DNA of 64,000 nt from Bacillota bacterium (GTDB lineage Bacteria; Bacillota; Sulfobacillia; DUSP01; JBFMCS01). A program made the position numbers and the translations under genes. Every line of letters begins with the position of its first letter. Within the stretch, counting starts at the first letter, position 1. Where the stretch lies: positions 31,718 through 95,717 of the forward strand of contig JBFMCS010000027.1 in NCBI GenBank assembly GCA_040754315.1, in the 5' to 3' direction. Positions 8,426 to 16,188 of the stretch are shown one piece after another. The notes under the pieces were generated by a model that saw only the letters and a list, made by a program, of their open reading frames with translations, made no database searches and was not told where the DNA came from.

Positions 8426-10048
8426 GTGGTGTTCGCTGCGAATGGCACTCTACGCGAACTTGAGGCCCTCGATGTGCGGGGTGCCATCGCACTGTTAGAA
8501 ATGGATCACCTGGTCTTTCCCAGGCTATCCTTTCCCGTCTGCTTGCTGGAGGAAAAAGGAGCCCTGGCTGTAGTGGTGCACAATGCCAACTCCTTCGCGC
8601 AGGAGGAGGGTGCTCTTCACGCCAACGAGCTCACCTTTAACCCCAGGATACCCGTCTTGAGCATAAGACGCCAGGATGCGGCGGACCTCAGGCGCCGGAT
8701 GAACCTGCACGATCCCTTCACAGCTGCACTGCGCTCCTCCGCGACACGGCTGGATGGGGCGGCAAGCGCCAATGTAGTGGGCCATATCCCCGGCGATGGG
8801 AGGGAGCACCGCATCATCATTGGCGATCACTTCGACGCCTGGTTCACAGGCTTCATGGATTGCGCGGCGGGTGCTGCCACAATGCTGGCTATGGCCAAGG
8901 CCTTGCTGGATTCGGGCTACAAGCCCAAGCATGACCTAGTATTCGTGGCTCACGGTGCGGAGGAATCTGGGACATGGCACTCCTGCTTCAGCTGGCTCTG
9001 GGGAGCGCACCAGGCAATGCGCCAGCACCCGGGCTGGGCAGGCACCACCCGGGCCTATCTCAACCTGGAGCTCCTGGGCTACCCCTCTGGGCAGCTCCTG
9101 GAAATCGCCACCACACCGGAACTCCGGGGCTTCATTCAGGATACTGCCGGGCGACTCAGTGCTATTCCGGGTTACCCAGCGGGTGCCAGGGTAAGAGTGC
9201 CGCCCTTTGGCTGGTCTGACGACTGGGTCTATGCGGCGGCGGGAATACCCACCGCCGTCAACTGGTGGGGCAGTGAGGACCCTACAGGATACGCCGTCAA
9301 CGTGTACCACACCCAGTTTGACGATGAAGAGCACTTCGACCCGGCCAAGCTGGAGGGGACAGCCCAGTGTTTCCTGGCCTTGATAGTAGCACTGGATCAA
9401 GCGCCGCTGGCCCCCATTGACCTTGGAGCAAGGCTTTCCCACCTGCTGGATGCCTTCCCAGGCGGCGTTCCCCCGGGGCTGGCCCAAGCTTGGGGGGATC
9501 TCCTAGTGGCCTGGGCTCGTTTCAGGGTAAGGGCGAGCGAGAGCCTGAGAGAGGGAGACGAAGTGGCCCTTCAGGCATGGGAAGGGGTTCTTCTTCGCGC
9601 CCAGGCGGCTTTACAGTCAGGCCTGATGGCCCTTACCGGTGAGGTGCCTAGATATACCTGTTACCCCCATGAGGGTCTTGGCGAAGACCTGAAGGCCCTA
9701 GTGCAGGCGTGGGAAAATGCTCGCAGCGGCGACCTGCCGGGGGCGGCGGGTGCCCTGGAAGGTGTGCGTTCCCTATCCTGGGGAAGGCTGTTGCCTTACC
9801 CCGCCTACCGGAGGGTACACGTTGACGCCTACCGTGATACTCAAGCCTCCTGGGGCGAATCGAGGGTCGTGGACTACGTAGATGTCCATGAGGAACACAG
9901 TCTTGCCCGGTCTGGCACTGGCGGCCCTGAGCTCTTGGCACGCCTGGCGCCCAAGATTGCGAAGGTCAAGAGGGATCTGAGAACAGCCGTTAGGCGAGAA
10001 CAGGGTGTCCTGGAAGACACCCTTGAGATCCTGCGAGGGTCCCCCTGA
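8426..10048 (+). CDS. M28-family metallopeptidase, 5'-truncated
   Basis: 540-aa frame with a PA-like insert at the start (VRGAIALLEMD, about residues 18-28) and an M28 zinc-peptidase domain. The metal-ligand motifs are visible: GDHFDAW, MDCAAGAA, HGAEESGTWHS (Glu-Glu pair), the LNLELLG segment with Glu where Asp is commoner, and a terminal YHTQFDD. Similarity reaches back to about 8363 in the same frame (segment ELVSYCPSPGTGG), where it is cut by the fusion with an mttB relic. About 100-130 N-terminal residues of the usual family architecture are therefore missing. A GTG at 8426 could start translation. The catalytic core is whole, so residual activity cannot be excluded, but a decaying gene is equally likely. 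Confidence 0.72.
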   Translation: MVFAANGTLRELEALDVRGAIALLEMDHLVFPRLSFPVCLLEEKGALAVVVHNANSFAQEEGALHANELTFNPRIPVLSIRRQDAADLRRRMNLHDPFTAALRSSATRLDGAASANVVGHIPGDGREHRIIIGDHFDAWFTGFMDCAAGAATMLAMAKALLDSGYKPKHDLVFVAHGAEESGTWHSCFSWLWGAHQAMRQHPGWAGTTRAYLNLELLGYPSGQLLEIATTPELRGFIQDTAGRLSAIPGYPAGARVRVPPFGWSDDWVYAAAGIPTAVNWWGSEDPTGYAVNVYHTQFDDEEHFDPAKLEGTAQCFLALIVALDQAPLAPIDLGARLSHLLDAFPGGVPPGLAQAWGDLLVAWARFRVRASESLREGDEVALQAWEGVLLRAQAALQSGLMALTGEVPRYTCYPHEGLGEDLKALVQAWENARSGDLPGAAGALEGVRSLSWGRLLPYPAYRRVHVDAYRDTQASWGESRVVDYVDVHEEHSLARSGTGGPELLARLAPKIAKVKRDLRTAVRREQGVLEDTLEILRGSP

Positions 10049-10073
10049 CAGGCTGCCAAGTGGAGGTGTGGAT

Positions 10074-11504
10074 GTGGCAGAAGACCAACTTAAACAGATT
10101 CACCTGGCCACCCTCAGGGTCCTTGGGGAGATCGGTCTTCGAGTAGATGCACCTGGCGTAGTCGCGGCACTAGGGGAGAAAGGGGCGTTGGTTTCTCCGG
10201 GTGGAATCGTCCGTTTCCCACAGGGGTTCATCATGGATGCGCTGGGAAGGCTTCCGGAGCGTTGTGTTCTCTGGGATAGGAATGGCGGTTCTTTAGTGCT
10301 GGGCGACGGCACGCCAAGGCTCATGGGGGGTGGCGAAGGTGTGTTCGTGGTCGACCGGGTCACGGGGAAGAAACGCTACTCTACTCGCCAGGACGTGGCG
10401 GAATTCACCCGGCTCCAGCATGTCGCCACCAATGTCAGCATTGTGCGCCCGGTGGTGTCAGCATGTGACTGGGGCGTCCACTCCGATCTGGTGGAGTTCT
10501 ACGAGCTCTTGAGCGGTACAGACAAGCACATCCTGCATAGGACCATTGACCCAGGCCAGGTGGAGACCGCCGTGAAGATGGTATCCCTGGTGGCAGGGTC
10601 TAGGGAGGGTCTCAAAGAGAAGCCCATCATGTCCACGCTCTACTGCCCTACCAGCCCCCTGTGCTTCGGGAAGGAGGCCGTAACCGCCATGATGACGTGG
10701 GCGGCATACGGGGTGCCCGTTACTGTCTACTCCATGACCCTGGCGGGGGCCTCGTGCCCGGCGAGCCCCGTGGGACAGCTGGTGCAGGGGAATGCTGAGG
10801 TGCTTGGGGGCATCGTCATGATACAGGCCCTACACCCCGGGACACCTGTGATATACGGGTTGGAGAACGCCGTAATGGACATGAAGACTGGCATAGGGGC
10901 ACTGGGCGTACCTGAATACTCCCTGCTGAATGCTGAGGCGTGCCGTTTGGGCAGGCGCTATGGCCTACCAACCATGACTGGCGGGATGGCAACGGATGCA
11001 AAGGACACGGACTTCCAGGCGGGGTTCGAAAAAGGGGCCTTCACACCACCGGTAATGTCCCAGGCGGACATCGTGTTCGGGTGCGGGGGAATGGACTCGG
11101 GAGGTGTCTACAGGCCAGCTCAGGTACTCCTAGACGATGAGATCTTCGGAGCCCTCGCCATCGTGAGCAAGGGTTTCCAGGGGCTGCTAGTGCCGGATGA
11201 CCTCGACATAGACGGGTTGGTTGGACTCATAGGGGAGGCTGGTCACGGCGGGCACTTCCTCAGCAGCGAGCACACCCTGCGTAACTTCCGGAGATACTGG
11301 AGAAGAGAGATCCTCGTCCGGGATAACTATGAGATCTGGGCCAGCCGGGGAGCGAGCATTCAGGAAAGGGTATCGAAGAAAACTATAGAGGTGCTTTCGG
11401 AAGGAAAAGAAGGAATCCTGGCAGAAGAAGTAGACATGGCCCTCAGGGGAATCCTCAGGACTGCCGGGGCGGGCGTGGACGATGCCAGGCGCCAGGGATC
11501 CTGA
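10074..11504 (+). CDS. MttB-family (non-pyrrolysine) quaternary-amine:corrinoid methyltransferase
   Basis: Intact 476-aa member of the trimethylamine methyltransferase MttB superfamily. It has no in-frame amber codon, so it belongs to the non-pyrrolysine branch; characterised relatives demethylate glycine betaine, proline betaine, carnitine and similar quaternary amines onto a corrinoid protein. The GTG at 10074 is chosen because GGAGG lies 7 nt upstream; the GTG at 10068 is too close to it. Family landmarks: LATLRVLGEIGLRV, STRQDVAEFTRLQ, GAPVIYGLENAVMDMKTG-like central segment, YGLPTMTGG, and GHGGHFLSSEHTLRNFRRYW near the C-terminus. The corrinoid protein gene follows after 106 nt, a typical mttB-mttC arrangement. 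The substrate is unknown. Confidence 0.87.
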   Translation: MAEDQLKQIHLATLRVLGEIGLRVDAPGVVAALGEKGALVSPGGIVRFPQGFIMDALGRLPERCVLWDRNGGSLVLGDGTPRLMGGGEGVFVVDRVTGKKRYSTRQDVAEFTRLQHVATNVSIVRPVVSACDWGVHSDLVEFYELLSGTDKHILHRTIDPGQVETAVKMVSLVAGSREGLKEKPIMSTLYCPTSPLCFGKEAVTAMMTWAAYGVPVTVYSMTLAGASCPASPVGQLVQGNAEVLGGIVMIQALHPGTPVIYGLENAVMDMKTGIGALGVPEYSLLNAEACRLGRRYGLPTMTGGMATDAKDTDFQAGFEKGAFTPPVMSQADIVFGCGGMDSGGVYRPAQVLLDDEIFGALAIVSKGFQGLLVPDDLDIDGLVGLIGEAGHGGHFLSSEHTLRNFRRYWRREILVRDNYEIWASRGASIQERVSKKTIEVLSEGKEGILAEEVDMALRGILRTAGAGVDDARRQGS

Positions 11505-11610
11505 GCGAGATGACCAGGGTCGCACATTCCTGAGGGTTCGCCAGATTGGAAGGCATCCCCAGAGAGGTGAATGGGAGCCCCGGGAAATAAAGCCAAGGAG
11601 GAAGAAGGCA

Positions 11611-12240
11611 ATGGCACATCTTGAAGACATAGCATCCGCTGTGATGGCAGGCGACGTCACCAGTGCCCAGGAGGGAGTCAAGAAGGCACTGGATGGCGGC
11701 CTGAAACCCCTGGAGATCATTGACAACGGTCTCATGGCCGGGATGAACGTGGTTGGTGAGCGCTTCAAGAAGGGCGACATGTTCGTTCCCGAGGTTCTTA
11801 TGGCTGCCAAGGCCATGAATACAGGTCTTGCTCTCGTAAAGCCGATACTGGGGGGAGAAAGGGCCGGAGCCGGGACCGTGGTGATTGGCACAGTCAAGGG
11901 TGACCTGCATGACATCGGGAAGAACCTTGTGGGCATGCTCCTTGAGTCCAAGGGGTACAGCGTGAAGAACCTTGGGGTGGACGTCTCTGCTGAGGCCTTT
12001 GTTGAAGCGGTGAAGGAGCATTCGGCGCAGGTGGTGGGCATGTCGGCCCTGCTGACCACTACCATGCTGGTAATGAAGGATGTAATTGACGCCCTTAAGG
12101 AAGCCAATCTCAGGGATCAGGTTAAGGTCGTGGTAGGCGGGGCGCCGGTTACCAGCGATTTCGCTGTGGAGATAGGCGCTGACGGTTATGCCCCGGATGC
12201 GGTGTCCGCCACGGACTTGGTCAAGGGGCTCTTTGCCTAG
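11611..12240 (+). CDS. Methyltransferase corrinoid (cobalamin-binding) protein, MttC/MtbC type
   Basis: 209-aa methyl carrier protein. Residues 1-85 form the helical cap (VMAGDVTSAQEGVKKAL, ERFKKGDMFVPEVLM). Residues 88-209 form the B12-binding Rossmann domain with the DxHxxG motif: Asp98, His100 (lower axial cobalt ligand) and Gly103. The GMSALLTTTM and GGAPVT segments follow as expected. ATG start with AAGGAGGAAG upstream at 11595-11604; the frame is open further upstream over the end of mttB but is not conserved. Being the only corrinoid protein in the window, it is the likely methyl acceptor for the MttB at 10074 and perhaps for the one at 21250. Confidence 0.9.
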   Translation: MAHLEDIASAVMAGDVTSAQEGVKKALDGGLKPLEIIDNGLMAGMNVVGERFKKGDMFVPEVLMAAKAMNTGLALVKPILGGERAGAGTVVIGTVKGDLHDIGKNLVGMLLESKGYSVKNLGVDVSAEAFVEAVKEHSAQVVGMSALLTTTMLVMKDVIDALKEANLRDQVKVVVGGAPVTSDFAVEIGADGYAPDAVSATDLVKGLFA

Positions 12241-12814
12241 TATAGTGGTTGAGTTGTGGTGGGGTGGGGGGGAGGATGGAACGATAGCCTCCGCCTTCTT
12301 GCCCTGCGTTGGTGACTAAGGTGCCGGGCTCCGGTGGCTATGGGCAAGGCTCATCCATGCTTACATGGACCATGCAGGCATGTGAGGCCCAAGTCCCCAT
12401 GGGACCACCGTGGCCAGGACCTTAGCAGCCAACTCGGAGAACCGGTTAGCTTGCCGGTGAAGGAATTGCCTCTTGGGGTGATGACGAACAAGCGTTAAGA
12501 GCCGATAGCAGGCTTTCCGGATGTGGCCCCGCTCCTAGTTGCCAGGAACCAAGCGCTTGTAGATCCGCTGGCGGTCCGTTTGGTCCTGCAAAAGCCAAGC
12601 CTCCACAACGTGTGCCACCGATCGATTGCCGGACACGGCCTTGGTCGAGTGAGTGTGTATCTCCCAGGAGCGGTTGGGTCCGGAGCACTGACTGTCAGGA
12701 GTCACGTAATTCACCCAGGGGGGTGTCAAAGAATTCACCTGGGAGCCGTGTAGCGCCAGCTCAAGTATGACATAGAAGTCACCTCCGCGTCAGTGGCAGA
12801 GAGCATGGAATTCC
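12241..12814. other. Non-coding or eroded stretch after the corrinoid protein gene
   Basis: No recognisable gene. A 67-codon minus-strand frame at 12535-12738 has no family I recognise. Two imperfect copies of an AATTCACC-type motif with G-rich flanks sit at about 12706-12742. Because the next kilobase contains gene relics, this is probably further eroded sequence. Confidence 0.3.
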
Positions 12815-13200
12815 GAGGGGTTCTTTGGCCTGCCGCGGTTGATGATGGCGGTAGAGTCAAAGACCCGCTCGGCCACGTCGAGGATGTGGGTGGAAAAGAA
12901 GACGGCCTTCCCCTCGTCGCAGCGGCGGCGCATGAGATCCTTAAAGAGGGCCTCCGAGGGGGGGGTCAAGACCGGTCATCGGCCGTCCAGGATGAGCAGG
13001 GCCGGGTCGGGCAGCACCGCGCCGATGAGGCCAGCTTCTGTTTCATGCCGTGGGAGTAGGTCCGGACGACCCCGGAGAGCTCGAAGAGGTCAAGCAATCC
13101 CTTGACCCAGCGCCAGCGGACGTGGGTGGGTATGTGGAGACGTCTCCGATGAAGTTTAGGTACTCAAGGCCCGTGAGCTCGTCGTAGAGGGATGTGTGGA
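12815..13200 (-). pseudogene. ABC-2-type transporter ATPase relic
   Basis: Reading the minus strand in several frames gives consecutive pieces of an ABC transporter ATPase: LYDELTGLEYLNFIGDV, then LLDLFELSGVVRTYSHGMKQKL (signature region), then PDPALLILDG (Walker B region), then SEALFKDLMRRRCDEGKAVF followed by FSTHILDVAERVFDSTAIIN. The order is correct but the pieces lie in at least three frames, Walker A is missing and the Walker B acidic residues are disrupted. The gene is dead. The YSHGMKQK form of the signature is typical of ABC-2 drug or lantibiotic-type exporters. Confidence 0.78.
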
Positions 13201-13213
13201 GTGGTCGGCCGTT

Positions 13214-13258
13214 CTATGTGATGCGCGGCGGCGGCTGGGCCCAGCCGCTGATACATAG
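13214..13258. repeat. Nested palindrome between two gene relics
   Basis: An 18-bp perfect palindrome (GCGGCTGGG/CCCAGCCGC, 13231-13248) sits inside an outer 6-bp inverted repeat (CTATGT 13214-13219 with ACATAG 13253-13258). It separates the ABC relic from the wall-protein relic and could be a terminator left from a lost gene. Confidence 0.4.
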
Positions 13259-13261
13259 CAG

Positions 13262-13548
13262 GCGACGGCCAGAGACACCGCGACCATGCTGTCCAACTAC
13301 GGGGGATCCTGGAGCTGGAACCGGCGTCCCATCGTGGTGACCGTCAACGGGACACGCATCGCCGCATCACAGAACAGGATGCCCCACGGAGGTCAGAGCA
13401 TCTGGAACAACAACTTCCCGGGGCACTTCTGCATCCACTTCCTGGGCAGCACCACCCACGGCTCAAGCTACACCTCGAACGGGAAGCCGACCATGGATGC
13501 GGCCCACCAGCGCTGCGTGCAGCAGGCCTCGGGCACTGGCCCTAAGGA
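13262..13548 (+). pseudogene. Relic of a copper amine oxidase-like/stalk-domain wall protein C-terminus
   Basis: The plus frame contains YGGSWSWNRRPIVVTVNG, AASQNRMPHGG, then NNFPGHFCIHFLGSTTHG and a terminal AHQRCVQQA. This pattern is the C-terminal domain found in secreted copper amine oxidase N-domain-like proteins of anaerobic Bacillota. No signal peptide or upstream part is present, and similarity ends at about 13548, after which the frame only runs antisense to the next gene. I treat it as a fragment. Family naming is from memory of the motif and is uncertain; the enzymatic name is historical and does not imply amine oxidase activity. Confidence 0.6.
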
Positions 13549-13597
13549 AGATGCCCCCTCACTCTGCTGGTCCCGGCCGGTTAGACCCACCCGCCTT

Positions 13598-14233
13598 CTA
13601 CCTGCCCTCCTCGACCTCATGCCATTCACGCACCTGGTATTCCTCATCTGGATCGTCCGGGTAGAAGAGCTTGTAGCCGGTGAGGGAAAGGTCCCAGGCC
13701 TCAGCATCCATCCAGCGGCCCAGGAAGATGATGTCCCACCACTGGTCTCCGACGACCTCGCCGGCGCTGTCTCTGAGGAAGCCGAGCTCAGCGGTGACCT
13801 CGATGGCCCAGGCCGTGTTTTTGTCCACCCAGACGTAGACCCAGGCGTGGCCGTAGTGGTCGTGGCCGATGACCGAGGTATCGTAGCCGTATTCCTCCTG
13901 GAGCAACCTGGCCGTAATGATCGACATATCGGAGCAGTCGAAGACACCTCTCTCGTAGCGACGGTCATACGGATGGGCGTCCAGGATCTTCTGAATCTGT
14001 TCAGGGCGGACTTCTTGGCCGCCCTGACCCTTGTAGCTGGGGTTCGAGAGTCCGACGTGACGGGGTCCCGGATTGTAGATGATCTGAGGCAGATGCACGC
14101 CGAGGATGCTGGAAAGCACAAAAGTTATCAGTAGATAAGACAGGCAAAGAGCAAGAATTGCAGTAAGGACTTCGCATAAGGTCTTCCCCACAGTCTTGCC
14201 GGTACGTCCTTCTGCTATCTTAGGACGGACCAT
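13598..14233 (-). CDS. Membrane-anchored transglutaminase-like (cysteine protease fold) protein
   Basis: 211-aa protein with one N-terminal membrane segment (about residues 20-45, a long Leu/Ile/Val run) and an extracytoplasmic domain with a transglutaminase-like triad pattern. The putative nucleophile Cys lies in the motif GVFDCSDMS, the His in GHAWVYVWVD, and an Asp/Glu in the following strand. ATG at 14233 is preferred because GAGGTG lies 5-6 nt upstream; a GTG at 14242 is an alternative. It is the only intact gene in a zone of relics. Function (wall protein processing or cross-linking) cannot be stated from sequence. Confidence 0.6.
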   Translation of the reverse strand: MVRPKIAEGRTGKTVGKTLCEVLTAILALCLSYLLITFVLSSILGVHLPQIIYNPGPRHVGLSNPSYKGQGGQEVRPEQIQKILDAHPYDRRYERGVFDCSDMSIITARLLQEEYGYDTSVIGHDHYGHAWVYVWVDKNTAWAIEVTAELGFLRDSAGEVVGDQWWDIIFLGRWMDAEAWDLSLTGYKLFYPDDPDEEYQVREWHEVEEGR

Positions 14234-14242
14234 CTTGCGCAC

Positions 14243-14564
14243 CTCGCAATCGAGTGGAGTCTTCGATCACGCGTTAATTATAGCCCACCCACATTCTGGG
14301 GTGCAAGCGCTATGCGGCGAGAACCAGAAAGCGGCACCATTCGGCAGGGCATCTTCCAATCTTGTGAAACAATTACCGTACCGCAAGTATTCGGGGCCGT
14401 TTAGTCCCAGGTGGCGCTGTAGGGGTTAAACAGGTGTCGCTTTTCCCTTGCCCGATCGTGTCTCAAATCTTGGGTCCGCCATATCGATTGCCCCGGCAGA
14501 GGGGGCTGAAACATCACCCACTACGTTACACTCGGTCAAAGATGGAAAATAAGGGTTAAACCGC
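14243..14564. other. Gap upstream of the BREX relic
   Basis: No gene is visible between the divergent transglutaminase-like gene and the island promoter. GGGTTAAAC occurs twice (about 14423 and 14554). Both regulatory regions must lie here. Confidence 0.3.
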
Positions 14565-14592
14565 TTGACAATAGACCTCAGACTAGTATATT
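14565..14592 (+). promoter_or_regulatory. Sigma-A type promoter of the island
   Basis: Consensus -35 TTGACA (14565-14570), 16-nt spacer, -10 TATATT (14587-14592). It lies about 120 nt upstream of the HTH gene and directs transcription into the island. Confidence 0.65.
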
Positions 14593-14612
14593 GTAAACAT
14601 GTATGGGTTTAC
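14593..14612 (+). promoter_or_regulatory. Putative operator palindrome at the transcription start
   Basis: GTAAAC (14593-14598) and GTTTAC (14607-14612) form an inverted repeat with an 8-nt spacer placed exactly over the predicted transcription start. It is a natural site for autoregulation by the HTH protein downstream or for another repressor. Confidence 0.45.
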
Positions 14613-14708
14613 TTTGGTATAAGCGCCGAAAGCTGGAACGCGGATCTAGGAGCCAAGAGAAAGAGGCCGTATGAGGGAACCTACGAAGTCAAACGTGAGT
14701 GGGGTCGA

Positions 14709-14915
14709 ATGATGGAAGACCGATGGCTTTCCGTAGATGAGATTGCCGGCCATCTCGGCGTCAGGCGGGATACGGTCTACAAGTGGATTAGTGAACGGCA
14801 GATGCCAGGCCACAAGATCGGTCGGCTTTGGAAGTTCAACAAGAAAGAAGTGGACGAGTGGGTGAGGTTTGGCGGAGCCAGCGATAACGAGCTTGGTTCA
14901 AAAGGAGATCGCTAA
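14709..14915 (+). CDS. Excisionase/MerR-like helix-turn-helix DNA-binding protein
   Basis: 68-aa protein that is essentially one winged HTH domain of the excisionase family: WLSVDEIAGHLGVRRDTVYK followed by WISERQMPGHKIGRLWKF. Start codons ATG at 14709 and 14712 are equally possible; the frame is open to 14565 but that part covers the promoter. The stop codon overlaps the start of the brxF relic (TAATG). Small HTH proteins of this class head many BREX and related defence loci, so a role as island regulator is likely but inferred. Confidence 0.72.
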   Translation: MMEDRWLSVDEIAGHLGVRRDTVYKWISERQMPGHKIGRLWKFNKKEVDEWVRFGGASDNELGSKGDR

Positions 14916-15387
14916 TGGCGAAGCCGCTCGCCGATAGAGTGGTGCGAGGAATCGGACAGACTGGCGCTGTACCACCGTCTTGTTATGCTGGTGGCTCCGG
15001 CCGGTGCGGGCAAGATCGCCGCGCTCCAGGATGTTCACCAGCGCACGGCGGCTCCTCTGGTCAACGTCAGTCTTGAACTTTCCCGGCGCATGCTTGACCT
15101 CACCGAGCGCAAGCGGGCATTGCAGTTGCCCCGCCTCCTCGCAGAGATCGTGGGCTCATCCGCAGCCGATGTGGTTCTTCTGGACAACGTCGAGGTCCTC
15201 TTCGATGTCTCGCTCAAGCAGGACCCACTGCGGCTTCTGCAGGCTCTCGCGGAACAAGACGGTGGTCACGGCTTGGAGCGGCTCCATAGACGGCGAGCAC
15301 ATGGTCTATGCGACGCCGGACCACCCCGAATACAAACGATATTCCTTACGAGATTTCCTGGTAGTGAACCCGGAGGCCGTTGCATGA
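14915..15387 (+). pseudogene. brxF: BREX type 3 P-loop protein BrxF, frameshifted
   Basis: Starts at ATG 14915 with AAAGGAG upstream. The N-terminal codons are in one frame. Near 14950 the family sequence moves to another (EESDRLALYHRLVMLVAPAG, then VNVSLELSRRMLDLTERKRA, DVVLLDNVEVLFD, LKQDPLRLLQAL), and near 15240 to a third (LSRNKTVVTAWSG, YATPDHPEYKRYSLRDFLVV) up to a stop at 15385-15387. At least two frameshifts are needed to rebuild a full ~155-aa BrxF. In addition the Walker A GAGK is followed by Ile where Thr/Ser is needed. The gene cannot make a normal BrxF. Identification is from characteristic family segments. Confidence 0.8.
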
Positions 15388-15421
15388 AGACAAGGAACGA
15401 GAGCGCAGGAGGGCAGTCGCG

Positions 15422-16146
<725 letters not shown>

Positions 16147-16188
16147 TACTCGCAGAGGTAAAGAAAATGCGGTAGGGAGTAGAAAGCC

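Noticed and set aside
10074..11504. Possible pyrrolysine-containing MttB
   Set aside because: Both full-length mttB genes in the window are uninterrupted by TAG, so they are non-pyrrolysine members.
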